Shown in pieces: positions 1 to 6,255 of a stretch of DNA of 30,694 nucleotides (positions within the stretch are counted from its first letter, which is position 1; every line of letters begins with the position of its first letter). A model generated the notes under the pieces. It saw only the letters and a program-made list of their open reading frames with translations. It searched no databases and was not told the origin of the DNA. The stretch is from a virus. A program made the translations under genes and the position numbers. The stretch spans positions 1 through 30,694 of IMG/VR virus record IMGVR_UViG_3300034106_005218; one strand, 5' to 3'.

Positions 1-578
1 CACGCCGCCCGCCGCTGTCACCCCTGCCGGAAGCATCCCACCCTCGCCGGCCGAGCATACCCCGGCTGCCCCCGCCAGGGGAAGACCCGCCCGGCCCGGG
101 TGCCCGGGAAGGGCCCCGGGGACTTTGTTATGCTTATGAAACGCGAAAGCGCGTTGCGCCTCTTTGCCCCCCCAAGGAAGGACGGATCTAAGGGTTATAA
201 GAAAGATATACCTATATAAAGAAACTTACCATTTCCTTATTATGGGGGTAGTATTGGAGGATGGTTTCGGTGGAGTGAGAAGGGCGAGCGTGAACATGGC
301 TTTTTTATAAGACTAAACAACTCAAAGCGCCGGTTGGAGGCCGATAGTGTTTTCCTTAGCCGGTCGGATCGAGAGTTATAGAATAGGCGCGGACTGGTTA
401 GAAAGCCCGGTCAAGGGGCAGAACATAGGCGCAAAGCGTAGCACCTACCAGAACTCGCCTATGACATAGGACCGTCCCCTATGCGTTACGCCTTGCCCGG
501 GTCGCAGGGGCCACTGGAGGGCCCCGCGGCGCCGGTCGCCGGGGGCAGCAAATCGGAGGACGCGCCCATCGGCTGATC
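1..578. other. Non-coding, AT-rich island with CATAGG repeats; candidate origin/control region
   Basis: No gene is supported here. Bases 1-120 are GC-rich and may hold the tail of a plus-strand gene: frame 1 stays open from the edge to a TAA at 217-219, but nothing recognisable is encoded. About 121-420 is far richer in A and T than the rest of the window, with TTATAA and TATATA stretches. Within 424-591 the hexamer CATAGG or its complement CCTATG occurs five times (424, 458, 465, 478, 586); the copies at 458 and 465 form a 13-nt palindrome. Melting-prone DNA next to clustered short repeats and a promoter is the usual look of a replication origin or master operator. That role is inferred; no initiator gene is recognised beside it. 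Confidence 0.4.
103..129 (+). terminator. Possible rho-independent terminator
   Basis: CCCGGG at 103-108 pairs with CCCGGG at 115-120 across a 6-nt loop and is followed by GACTTTGTT. The short T-rich tail makes it terminator-like for a plus-strand gene that would end left of position 100. Weak call. Confidence 0.3.
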
Positions 579-607
579 TTGTCAACATAGGGCCCCGCGG
601 ATAGGCT
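579..607 (+). promoter_or_regulatory. Sigma-70-like promoter for the 645 operon
   Basis: TTGTCA (579-584), a 17-nt spacer and TAGGCT (602-607). The -10 is identical to those at 4832 and 5832. A CATAGG copy (586-591) lies inside the spacer. Transcription would begin near 614, leaving about 30 nt before the GTG at 645. Confidence 0.55.
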
Positions 608-644
608 GCGGGAGCGCCCCGCCGTCTGGGGCTTGGAGGCTTCC

Positions 645-1556
645 GTGCCCGTTCTGCCTGTTCCGCCGCCGCTGGCCGTCCCTGCGGCGAGCACCTGGAT
701 CCGTCCCGCCGTCGCGGAGACCCCCGACGACGAGCACACCGAGGCCGAGGAGGCCGACGAGCCCGCCGACGACGGGGCCGACGAGCCCGACGAGCCCATC
801 GAAGCTGCCAAGGTTGCGACTCCGCCCGCCGACGATAGCCGGCGGCGCATGGGCCGCCCCATTCAGTCGCCCGGCTTCCGGGCGTACCTGCAACGGGCGA
901 ACTGCGCGACAAGCGTAGTCGCCAGCCTCCCCTCGATGGTGCGTATGGTCCTGCGGGGGATCGGCGTCGAGGGCGCCGACGCCCCCGCGGAGAGCATCGA
1001 AGCGGCCCGGGCGGAGTACGAGCGGGGGGTCGCCTGGATCACCCAGACCCGCCCGAAGTCGGCCTATTCCGGCTTTTTCGGCGCGTGGCGCCGGTGGGCG
1101 CGGTTCCGGGGCTACGTCCCGGACGATCGGCGGAGGGGATCGGTCGCGGAGGATCTGCGCGCGGAGATCCGCGCCTTCCTGGGTCCGCCGGTCTCGACCG
1201 CGCCCGCGATCCCGGGTCTCTCCCCGCCGCCGTCGCTGGACGCGGCGCGGGTCCGCAAGGCGCGGATCGGGCTGCTGGCCGTCGCCCGCTGGCTGCACCC
1301 GGACCCGTCCCAGGCAACGATGATCGAAAGCCTGCGGCGCTACGAGGGCGCCGGCGCGGCCGACTGGCAAGCCGTCGCCGTCGCGCTGCCCCAGGGCACC
1401 GGAGCGATCGGGCTGGGCCTGCTGCCCCCGGCGCTGCTCGCCGCGGCCCGCGCGTTCGCCGGCGACACGCCGGGCACCCCGATCGTTCCTTTCCGGCCCG
1501 GCGGACGGCCCGCGAGCGCCCGGACGATCGAAGCCTGGGGCGAGGGGGGCGCATGA
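645..1556 (+). CDS. Hypothetical protein, acidic low-complexity N-terminus plus helical domain
   Basis: A 303-residue protein of no recognised family. I place the start at the GTG at 645 because GGAG (635-638) lies six bases upstream, the same GGAG-CTTCC arrangement used by minus-strand genes at the right end; an in-frame TTG at 633 lies before this site. Residues of about 20-60 are rich in Asp, Glu and Pro and probably disordered. A helical region follows, with an Arg/Trp-rich stretch (WRRWARFRGY) recalling the core-binding domain of tyrosine recombinases, but no R-HxxR-Y catalytic set is present. First gene after the AT-rich island, so a DNA-binding or replication role is possible; that is positional inference only. 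Its stop overlaps the next start (ATGA). Confidence 0.75.
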   Translation: MPVLPVPPPLAVPAASTWIRPAVAETPDDEHTEAEEADEPADDGADEPDEPIEAAKVATPPADDSRRRMGRPIQSPGFRAYLQRANCATSVVASLPSMVRMVLRGIGVEGADAPAESIEAARAEYERGVAWITQTRPKSAYSGFFGAWRRWARFRGYVPDDRRRGSVAEDLRAEIRAFLGPPVSTAPAIPGLSPPPSLDAARVRKARIGLLAVARWLHPDPSQATMIESLRRYEGAGAADWQAVAVALPQGTGAIGLGLLPPALLAAARAFAGDTPGTPIVPFRPGGRPASARTIEAWGEGGA

Positions 1557-1948
1557 CGGCGCCCGCGGGGCCTTCGCGGGGGGCGGACGGGAAGCTCCGA
1601 CCCTGCGGGACGTGCCCGTGGCGGCGCACCACGACGACGGGGAAGATCCCCGGCGGGGGCATGTGCCACGCGGCCCGGCCGAAAGTAGAAGACGAGGGCT
1701 GGACCGTGATGGCCTGCCACCTGAGTACCGACGCCGCCCCCGTGGCCTGCGCGGGCTTCGTGGACGCCGAGCGGCGCGGGGGCGCGCGAAACCGAGGACT
1801 CCGGCTGGCCTTGATCGCCGGCTGGGTTTCGCTGGACGACTACGCCGAGCTTGACCCGGCGGAAGTCTACCCGACGATCGGCGCGATGTTCGACGCCCAC
1901 CCGGATCGGCCCCAGGACGACGTTCTGGACGATCAGATAGAAAGTTAG
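1553..1948 (+). CDS. DUF6283-like cysteine-rich protein
   Basis: A 131-residue protein, translationally coupled to the preceding gene through an ATGA overlap. It shows the pattern I associate with DUF6283, a small family common in actinobacterial and phage genomes: CGTCPWR (C18, C21), then MACH (C55, H56), then VACAGF (C66), then an Asn/Arg-rich helix (NRGLRLALIAG). The spaced Cys and His residues suggest bound metal, probably zinc. The function of the family is unknown. The assignment is by remembered motif, so it needs a profile search. Confidence 0.7.
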   Translation: MTAPAGPSRGADGKLRPCGTCPWRRTTTTGKIPGGGMCHAARPKVEDEGWTVMACHLSTDAAPVACAGFVDAERRGGARNRGLRLALIAGWVSLDDYAELDPAEVYPTIGAMFDAHPDRPQDDVLDDQIES

Positions 1949-1958
1949 GCGATCCGGC

Positions 1959-1986
1959 TTGCGCGTTTCCCGAGATCGCATAGGTT
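1959..1986 (+). promoter_or_regulatory. Class A promoter with GCGATC inverted repeat
   Basis: TTGCGC (1959-1964), 16-nt spacer, TAGGTT (1981-1986). GCGATC upstream of the -35 and GATCGC just before the -10 form an inverted repeat. The whole block is nearly identical to those at 4810 and 5809, starting with GTTAGGCGATC. Downstream, an imperfect TGTCG...CGACA hairpin occupies the leader. Confidence 0.7.
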
Positions 1987-2035
1987 GTCAATGTCGGCGG
2001 GCAACGGAGCCCGCGACACTCCCCCGGAGACCGCT

Positions 2036-2338
2036 ATGGCCCTTGTCAGTCGCCTTCAGGCCCTCGACGCGCACCTTTCCACCGCCGGCTTCCGGGGCTA
2101 CGCGACCCCGAAGACGCTCGCCCGGGCGATGCGGGCCTTTGAGGACCGGATCCGCCGGGACGGTTTGGAGGATCTTTACGAGATCCACCAGATCAAGAGC
2201 GGGCCGAACGCGGGCCGGTGGGTCGGTCTGATCGTCCTGGGTCCGTGGGAGGAGATGACGCAGACCCTTTGTTCATACGCGCAGCGGGGCCTTCCGATCT
2301 ACCAGCACCGCGTCCCCGGGCGCATCCCGCCCGCCTAA
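2036..2338 (+). CDS. Hypothetical protein, 100 residues
   Basis: Small soluble protein of unrecognised family. The ATG at 2036 is chosen because GGAG (2026-2029) precedes it by six bases and the predicted transcript begins near 1993; the in-frame TTG at 1985 lies inside the -10 box and cannot be translated. The sequence is a compact alpha/beta-looking domain with a Gly/Trp-rich centre (GRWVGLIVLGPWEEM) and no metal or nucleotide motif. It is the only gene before the hairpin leader of the next transcription unit. Confidence 0.75.
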   Translation: MALVSRLQALDAHLSTAGFRGYATPKTLARAMRAFEDRIRRDGLEDLYEIHQIKSGPNAGRWVGLIVLGPWEEMTQTLCSYAQRGLPIYQHRVPGRIPPA

Positions 2339-2356
2339 TCGAGCCCGCGCCCCGGA

Positions 2357-2455
2357 CGGGGCGCCCCGTGATGGCCCGGTCGCCGGTCTATCACGGGGCA
2401 CGCCGCCCACCTCACCACCACCACCACCGCCACCACCGACACGGAGACCGCCACC
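2357..2455 (+). promoter_or_regulatory. Hairpin plus CAC-tract leader
   Basis: A 12-nt palindrome (CGGGGCGCCCCG, 2357-2368) overlaps a 10-bp hairpin, GCCCCGTGAT (2363-2372) with ATCACGGGGC (2390-2399). Then comes a long CAC/ACC tract (about 2405-2447), CGACACGGAG, and the ATG at 2456. The same order and partly the same sequence recur before 30286 on the other strand. Confidence 0.6.
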
Positions 2456-2851
2456 ATGATCGCCACCACCACCGACGCCTACTACCTCCGCTGCAACGCT
2501 TCCGCGGTGCCGGATGGCCTCCGCTTCGACGTGCCCCGCCGCTTCCAGGGGCAGATCGTGGAATACAGCTTTGCAGATGCGACCCCGGGCCGCGGGGAGG
2601 CCGACGTGGGATCGGTCTGGAAGATGGTCACCGACCGCTCGGACCAGTCCGTTTGGTTCTCGCAGCGCCACATCGAGCTTCGGACGGCCCGCGCGGTTCG
2701 CACCTTCAGCGACGGCTCCCTCTGCCGGCGGTTCCGCGTGGCCCTCGGAACGGCCGTCGTCGAGGCGTGGGATCCGGTCGCGGACCATTGGACCACCTGC
2801 CACTCCCTCACCCCGCGTCAGGTTGCGGCCCTCCGCCGCGCCGCGGACTGA
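2456..2851 (+). CDS. Hypothetical protein, 131 residues
   Basis: No family recognised. The start is fixed by GGAG nine bases upstream at the end of the CAC tract. The protein looks like a mixed beta-rich domain: an aromatic N-terminus (DAYYLRC), a centre with several Trp residues (SVWKMV, SVWFSQRH), and a C-terminal basic helix (RQVAALRRAAD). It has three Cys but no paired CxxC motif. It stands alone between two hairpin leaders, so it appears to be its own translation unit. Confidence 0.75.
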   Translation: MIATTTDAYYLRCNASAVPDGLRFDVPRRFQGQIVEYSFADATPGRGEADVGSVWKMVTDRSDQSVWFSQRHIELRTARAVRTFSDGSLCRRFRVALGTAVVEAWDPVADHWTTCHSLTPRQVAALRRAAD

Positions 2852-2876
2852 CCCCGCCTGCCCCGCCCGACCTGGA

Positions 2877-2955
2877 CGGGGCGCCCCGCGATGGACCGGC
2901 CGATCGCCGGTCCATCCCTGGGCGCTACGCCCTCGCCACCACTGGAGACCCCACC
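2877..2955 (+). promoter_or_regulatory. Hairpin leader, second copy
   Basis: Palindrome CGGGGCGCCCCG (2877-2888) is followed by a perfect 10-bp hairpin, GATGGACCGG (2890-2899) with CCGGTCCATC (2907-2916), loop 7. GCCACCACTGGAG and the ATG at 2956 follow. It clearly resembles the 2357 leader in sequence and order. Confidence 0.55.
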
Positions 2956-3120
2956 ATGATCCGTCCCTGGACCTTTCCCCCCCTCCGCCGTGTGATCGGC
3001 GTCGTCTTCGGGCTGGCTGCCTTCGGGCTGGCCGTGTCCGGCGTGCCCGTCTGGCACGCGGCATGGATCCCGTGTGCCCTGATCGCGTTCCTGGCCCTGC
3101 TTCCGAAGGGCGCAGCATGA
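2956..3120 (+). CDS. Small membrane protein, 54 residues
   Basis: A short gene with a good site (GGAG eight bases before the ATG). After a short basic N-terminus (RPWTFPPLRR) it has two hydrophobic stretches, roughly residues 13-29 and 33-49, split by a Trp/His turn, so it most likely forms a two-helix hairpin in the inner membrane. Small two-helix proteins in phages include holins, spanin partners and superinfection-exclusion factors; nothing here chooses between them. Its stop overlaps the next start (ATGA), so the two are coupled. Confidence 0.65.
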   Translation: MIRPWTFPPLRRVIGVVFGLAAFGLAVSGVPVWHAAWIPCALIAFLALLPKGAA

Positions 3121-3428
3121 AACCCGCCGCCGTCACCCTGACCCTCTGGCCCGCGCTGCGGCGGGCTTTGATTGCGTACCCCATTCCGATCACGGGGGAC
3201 GTGTTCGCGCCCTCCGGGCCCGTGATGCGCGCCGTGTTCGGCGTCTGCGGGACGGACGCCGTAGCCGTCGCTGGCGTCGGGGACCGCCTGGGAGGGCTCG
3301 CCATCTGCGCGCCCGGGGGCGCCGAAGCGTGGCGCGCGGAGCTTGGGCTGGAGCCCGCGCCCGGCGACACCGACGACACCGACGACACCACCGACACCAC
3401 CGACCACCGCCGCAAGGTGACGCCGTGA
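3117..3428 (+). CDS. Hypothetical protein with Asp/Thr repeat tail
   Basis: A 103-residue protein starting at an ATG that overlaps the upstream stop. The N-terminal 80 residues look globular and hydrophobic (ALRRALIAYPIPITGDVFAP). The tail is a DTDDT/DTTDTTD repeat, encoded by a GACACC-type tandem repeat, and ends in a basic HRRKVTP. No family is recognised. The GTGA overlap couples it to the DUF3780-like gene. Confidence 0.65.
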   Translation: MKPAAVTLTLWPALRRALIAYPIPITGDVFAPSGPVMRAVFGVCGTDAVAVAGVGDRLGGLAICAPGGAEAWRAELGLEPAPGDTDDTDDTTDTTDHRRKVTP

Positions 3429-4063
3429 GACGCCGTACAGACTCGACCAACGCAAAGGGCGCAACCGTGCAGGGTTTCGGGTTTGATCCGAACATCGAAG
3501 CGGCCCATTTCCGCGTCGATTGCGCCGCGGACGGCGAGACCGTCTGCGTCTACGATAGCCTCAGCGAGCAGACGGGCGACGGCCTGCGCCTGACGCTGCG
3601 CCGCGACCTCTGGGACGCCATCGCCCCGGCCGTGACCGACGAGTATAACCGGCGTCTGCGGGGCATCGGACTACCGCGGGCCCGCTGGGCTTCCACCGGC
3701 GCGACCTACGTTGCGCGCGTGCTCGGGAAGGAGTTGCTGGTGCTCGCCTGGGCCATCGAGGAGGAGGAGCCCGCAAAGGTTCCGACCGCGATCGCTAACT
3801 GGCTGGCCCTGCTGCCTGAAGAACGTTGGTGGCTGCACACGATGGCATCGACGGCGAGCAAGAGCGCGGGAGATCGCCGGGGCTGGCGCTGCGCCCTGCG
3901 TTTCGCCCTCTGCGAAACCGAACCGCCGTCTGCGGCTGCGGAGCGGGCGTCAATCGTGGAGTACCTGCGTAGTCCCTGCATCGACGGCATCATCGAAGAA
4001 GCCTGCGTCATGGCCGCCGATCAGATCGAACGTGGCGAGCACCGCCGCAAGGAGGAGAAGTGA
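3425..4063 (+). CDS. DUF3780-like protein
   Basis: A 212-residue protein starting at a GTG that overlaps the previous stop, with an AAGG-type site just upstream. It carries motifs I associate with DUF3780: GFGFDP at residues 17-22, a long central block with GKELLVLAWAIEEEEP (101-116) and PEERWWLHTM (131-140), then a basic WRCALRFAL segment. Length fits the family as I recall it (about 190). DUF3780 is known from anti-phage loci alongside DUF499, DUF1156 methylase and HerA-type helicase genes, and also from viruses. None of those partners is in this window, so here it is a stand-alone copy. The biochemical activity is unknown. Confidence 0.7.
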   Translation: MRRRTDSTNAKGATVQGFGFDPNIEAAHFRVDCAADGETVCVYDSLSEQTGDGLRLTLRRDLWDAIAPAVTDEYNRRLRGIGLPRARWASTGATYVARVLGKELLVLAWAIEEEEPAKVPTAIANWLALLPEERWWLHTMASTASKSAGDRRGWRCALRFALCETEPPSAAAERASIVEYLRSPCIDGIIEEACVMAADQIERGEHRRKEEK

Positions 4064-4242
4064 CCACCGAACCGTGCCCGACTTGCAGGGGGGTGTGCTG
4101 CGTGAACAAGTATGGCAGCCCTGTGGATCACGGCTCCGCACTCGCCCTACACTCATGCCCCAAGTGTGACAACGGTCGCGCGCCGTCAAGCGCGCCGTCA
4201 AGCGCGCCGGCGAGGATTGACACCGGAAACCGGAAAGCGTAA
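4060..4242 (+). CDS. Small zinc-finger protein
   Basis: A 60-residue protein with a very strong site (AAGGAGGAGAA) ahead of a GTG that overlaps the DUF3780-like stop. CPTCRGVCC (C6, C9, C13, C14) and CPKC (C33, C36) make a likely zinc ribbon. The Ala/Ser/Pro tail comes from a tandem repeat at about 4186-4209 (AGCGCGCCGTC units). Small zinc ribbons are frequent phage accessory proteins; the function is not predictable. Confidence 0.65.
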   Translation: MTTEPCPTCRGVCCVNKYGSPVDHGSALALHSCPKCDNGRAPSSAPSSAPARIDTGNRKA

Positions 4243-4288
4243 ACCTGATCCGCGCGTACCTTGCGCGTTCACCGACGAGGGAAAGACA

Positions 4289-4711
4289 ATGCACAATCTG
4301 GACACGAAAGCGATCCGCCGGGGCCTGGATCTCGCCCAGGACCGGCTGCTGGCCTGGGACGCGATCCGCGGCCTGTTGCTTGACGAGGGGTACGACGTGG
4401 GGAGCCTGCCCGGCATGATCGCCCAGCTTCGCGGCGCCGGCGCACAGCCCCGCCTGCCCGGCCGCCGCAAGGTCGAGGCCCCGAAGGAGACCCCGAAGGA
4501 GACCCCGAAGGAGGCCCCGAAGAAGGCCCCGAAGAAGGCCAAGGCGATCCGCGCCGCCGCCCCGGTGCCTGCACCCGCCCCGGTGCCTGCACCCGCCCCG
4601 GTGCCTGCACCCGCGCCCATCGTCGCGCCCGCGCCCGTCGTGGAGCGCGTGAACGTCGGTCTGGTCCGGGTGACGATCGGGGACGTGACGATCGAGATCG
4701 TGAGCAAGTAG
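4289..4711 (+). CDS. Hypothetical protein with Lys/Pro and Pro/Ala repeats
   Basis: A 140-residue protein; I choose the ATG at 4289, preceded by GAGGGAAAG. The N-terminal 55 residues form a helical domain. A KETPKETPKEAPKKA linker follows, encoded by 12-nt repeats, and then PVPAPA repeats encoded by three perfect 18-nt units (4561-4614). The C-terminus is a short beta hairpin (VGLVRVTIGDVTIEIVSK). Two small ordered ends joined by a flexible charged linker suggest a tether or nucleic-acid-associated protein; that is inference. It ends just before a strong terminator. Confidence 0.7.
   Translation: MHNLDTKAIRRGLDLAQDRLLAWDAIRGLLLDEGYDVGSLPGMIAQLRGAGAQPRLPGRRKVEAPKETPKETPKEAPKKAPKKAKAIRAAAPVPAPAPVPAPAPVPAPAPIVAPAPVVERVNVGLVRVTIGDVTIEIVSK
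4561..4614 (+). repeat. Three perfect 18-nt tandem repeats
   Basis: CCCGGTGCCTGCACCCGC occurs three times without mismatch (4561, 4579, 4597), coding for PVPAPA units. Perfect identity at the DNA level implies recent slippage expansion and likely length variation between relatives. Confidence 0.9.
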
Positions 4712-4730
4712 GCGAGCGGGAAGCGAGCCA

Positions 4731-4767
4731 GCGGGCGGGCGTACCTGTTGCGCCCGCCCGCTTTGTG
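4731..4767 (+). terminator. Rho-independent terminator
   Basis: A perfect 11-bp stem, GCGGGCGGGCG (4731-4741) with CGCCCGCCCGC (4751-4761), 9-nt loop, then TTTGTG. It lies 20 bases after the 4289 gene and separates it from the next promoter. Confidence 0.8.
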
Positions 4768-4809
4768 CTGGGCGACGATCGAGGGGAACAGAAGGTTAGG
4801 CGATCGGGC

Positions 4810-4870
4810 TTGCGCCTTTCCCGCGATCGCATAGGCTGTCAGTGTCGGACGTTCCCCCGACACTGGAGCC
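4810..4870 (+). promoter_or_regulatory. Class A promoter plus leader hairpin
   Basis: TTGCGC (4810-4815), 16-nt spacer, TAGGCT (4832-4837), with GCGATC upstream of the -35 and GCGATCGC before the -10. The leader then forms a perfect 8-bp hairpin, AGTGTCGG (4841-4848) with CCGACACT (4857-4864), directly followed by GGAG and the ATG at 4875. The hairpin would sit at the very 5' end of the mRNA. Confidence 0.7.
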
Positions 4871-4874
4871 CACC

Positions 4875-5573
4875 ATGACCGCTACCCTCGCGATCCCCGC
4901 TTCCATTCGGGGGGCCGTCGCCCCCTTCCTGCGCGCCTTCATCGGCGCGCTTCCCCCGATCGCCGTCACCGGCGCGCTGCGCTGGAGCGTCGAGGGGGAG
5001 GCCCTGGTGGTCGAGATCGACACGGGGGGCGGCGTGGTCTTCGCCACGTTCACCCGGGAGACCGGCGACGACGACGACGACGGCGCCGCGTTCACCGGGA
5101 CGATCGGCTGGGGAGCCGATCACGGCGACGACGACGAAGACGGCGAGCCCGAGGAGGCGCACACCCTGGCAGCGGCCGATCCGGCCGCGCTGGGGGCGGC
5201 GCTGGGGGCCCTGGTGCCCGGCGACCGCCCGGAGACGAGCGAGGACTACGACGGCGAGGGCGACGACGGCGAGCCCGCGCCGTGGGCGGCGCGTGACTTC
5301 CTGGCGACCCTGATCGGAGAGATCCCCGAGGCCCCGATCGGGGACGTAGACGGCGCCGGCATCACCGGCCCGTGGCTGGTCTCCATCCCGGGCGCCCCCC
5401 TGGTCGAGTTCGGGGCCTACAACGAGGAGGGCCCGCTGGGCCCCGCCTGGGAGGCCATCGTCAACCGGGAGGACGCGGACGGGTGCGTGCCCGCCTGGGT
5501 CGGAGACGACCCCCGGGAGATCGCCATCGAAGCCGCCCGCGCCTTCGCCCGCGCCCTCACGGGTGCCCGGTGA
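4875..5573 (+). CDS. Acidic hypothetical protein, 232 residues
   Basis: The start is the ATG seven bases after GGAG; the upstream in-frame GTG at 4842 lies in the leader hairpin and is rejected. The protein is strongly acidic, with an internal Asp run (GDDDDD, HGDDDEDGEPEE) and an EDYDGEGDDGE linker. These separate an N-terminal domain from a C-terminal domain (WLVSIPGAPLVEFGAYNEEG) that ends in a basic helix. No family is recognised. High acidity is a feature of DNA-mimic inhibitors as well as of halotolerant or linker proteins; there is no further evidence for mimicry. The GTGA overlap couples it to the next gene. Confidence 0.75.
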   Translation: MTATLAIPASIRGAVAPFLRAFIGALPPIAVTGALRWSVEGEALVVEIDTGGGVVFATFTRETGDDDDDGAAFTGTIGWGADHGDDDEDGEPEEAHTLAAADPAALGAALGALVPGDRPETSEDYDGEGDDGEPAPWAARDFLATLIGEIPEAPIGDVDGAGITGPWLVSIPGAPLVEFGAYNEEGPLGPAWEAIVNREDADGCVPAWVGDDPREIAIEAARAFARALTGAR

Positions 5574-5794
5574 CGGTCGAGATCGGCTGGGAGACGGGCG
5601 GCGCCCCCGTCGTCCTGCGCGTGGTCCGCCTGCCCGGCCGCGCCGGCTGGCACGTCGGCGCCCGGTGCGAGGGCGAGGCCCGGGGAGAGGATCGGGTCTT
5701 CGCCCGCAAGGCCGACGCGATCGCCTGGGCCACGATCCGGCGGATCGACGCCGAGATCGACGCCGGACACGCGATCGCAGACGATGACGACTAA
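5570..5794 (+). CDS. Small hypothetical protein, 74 residues
   Basis: Begins at a GTG overlapping the previous stop. The first two thirds look like a small beta-sheet domain (VVLRVVRLPGRAGWHVGARCEG). A helix follows (FARKADAIAWATIRRIDAEID) and the tail is acidic (ADDDD). No known family. Co-translation with the acidic 4875 protein suggests that they act together. Confidence 0.65.
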   Translation: MTVEIGWETGGAPVVLRVVRLPGRAGWHVGARCEGEARGEDRVFARKADAIAWATIRRIDAEIDAGHAIADDDD

Positions 5795-5808
5795 GTTAGG
5801 CGATCGGC

Positions 5809-5885
5809 TTGACGTGCTGGACCCGATCGCATAGGCTACAAGTGTCGGGGGGAGACAAGCCCACCGACACCACCACCACCGGAAA
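5809..5885 (+). promoter_or_regulatory. Class A promoter plus hairpin and CAC tract
   Basis: The best promoter in the window: TTGACG (5809-5814), 17-nt spacer, TAGGCT (5832-5837). GCGATCGG just upstream and CCGATCGC before the -10 form a perfect 8-bp inverted repeat around the -35. GTGTCGG (5842-5848) pairs with CCGACAC (5864-5870). CACCACCACC and GGAAAG then lead to the ATG at 5890. Confidence 0.75.
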
Positions 5886-5889
5886 GACC

Positions 5890-6210
5890 ATGAAGACCGC
5901 CACCGCTACCGCCCCCGCCGCCCGCGCCGCCGCCGCCGCCCTCGCCGCCAAGGCGGCCTACAAGGAAGCCCTCTCCAGCGTGGAGACGGCCACCGCCGCC
6001 CATTATCGCAAGTTCGCGCATGATGCCATGCTCCGGGCGTGCCTCAACGACGGCCGCGCCGCCGCCGCCGTCGCCCGCGCCGTCGCTGCAACCTCCCCCC
6101 GCGCCGCCCGCCGCGCCGCCGCCGAGGCCGTCGAGTTCGCGGAGATCGCCCGCGGCGCCGCCGACGAAGCAGCGTTCTGGGCGGCGGGGGCCGTTGAGGC
6201 CGCCCGCTGA
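5890..6210 (+). CDS. Alanine-rich helical protein, 106 residues
   Basis: The ATG follows GGAAAG at the end of the leader. Ala makes up a large share of the residues, with regularly placed Arg, Lys and Glu (RAAAAALAAKAAYKEAL, RAARRAAAEAVEFAEIARGAA), predicting one or two long helices or a coiled coil. There is no enzymatic motif. It resembles in composition the proteins at 6256 and 30400, whose starts (MTAT) and leaders are also alike. Chromatin-like DNA binding or a structural helix bundle are both possible; neither is shown. Confidence 0.7.
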   Translation: MKTATATAPAARAAAAALAAKAAYKEALSSVETATAAHYRKFAHDAMLRACLNDGRAAAAVARAVAATSPRAARRAAAEAVEFAEIARGAADEAAFWAAGAVEAAR

Positions 6211-6255
6211 AGCCCACCACCACCACCGACCCGACCACCACCGGAGCCCACCACC
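6211..6255 (+). promoter_or_regulatory. CAC-tract leader without hairpin
   Basis: The whole 45-nt gap is CAC/ACC repeats with two CGAC breaks, then GGAG and CCCACCACC before the ATG at 6256. It sits inside an operon, which argues that the tract belongs to translation initiation rather than to a promoter. Confidence 0.5.

Noticed and set aside
1-219. Frame 1 open from the left edge to 219, with a few Cys
   Set aside because: No start visible, no recognisable motif, and it runs from GC-rich into AT-rich DNA without a coding-like pattern. It may be the tail of an outside gene but cannot be supported.
645-1556. Second tyrosine recombinase
   Set aside because: A core-binding-like stretch is seen, but none of the R, HxxR and Y catalytic residues can be placed.
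2218-2455. His-rich peptide (runs of His) read through the CAC tract
   Set aside because: The His codons are the CAC/ACC leader read in frame. The same tract occurs before many genes in varying frames, and the next gene's GGAG lies inside it.
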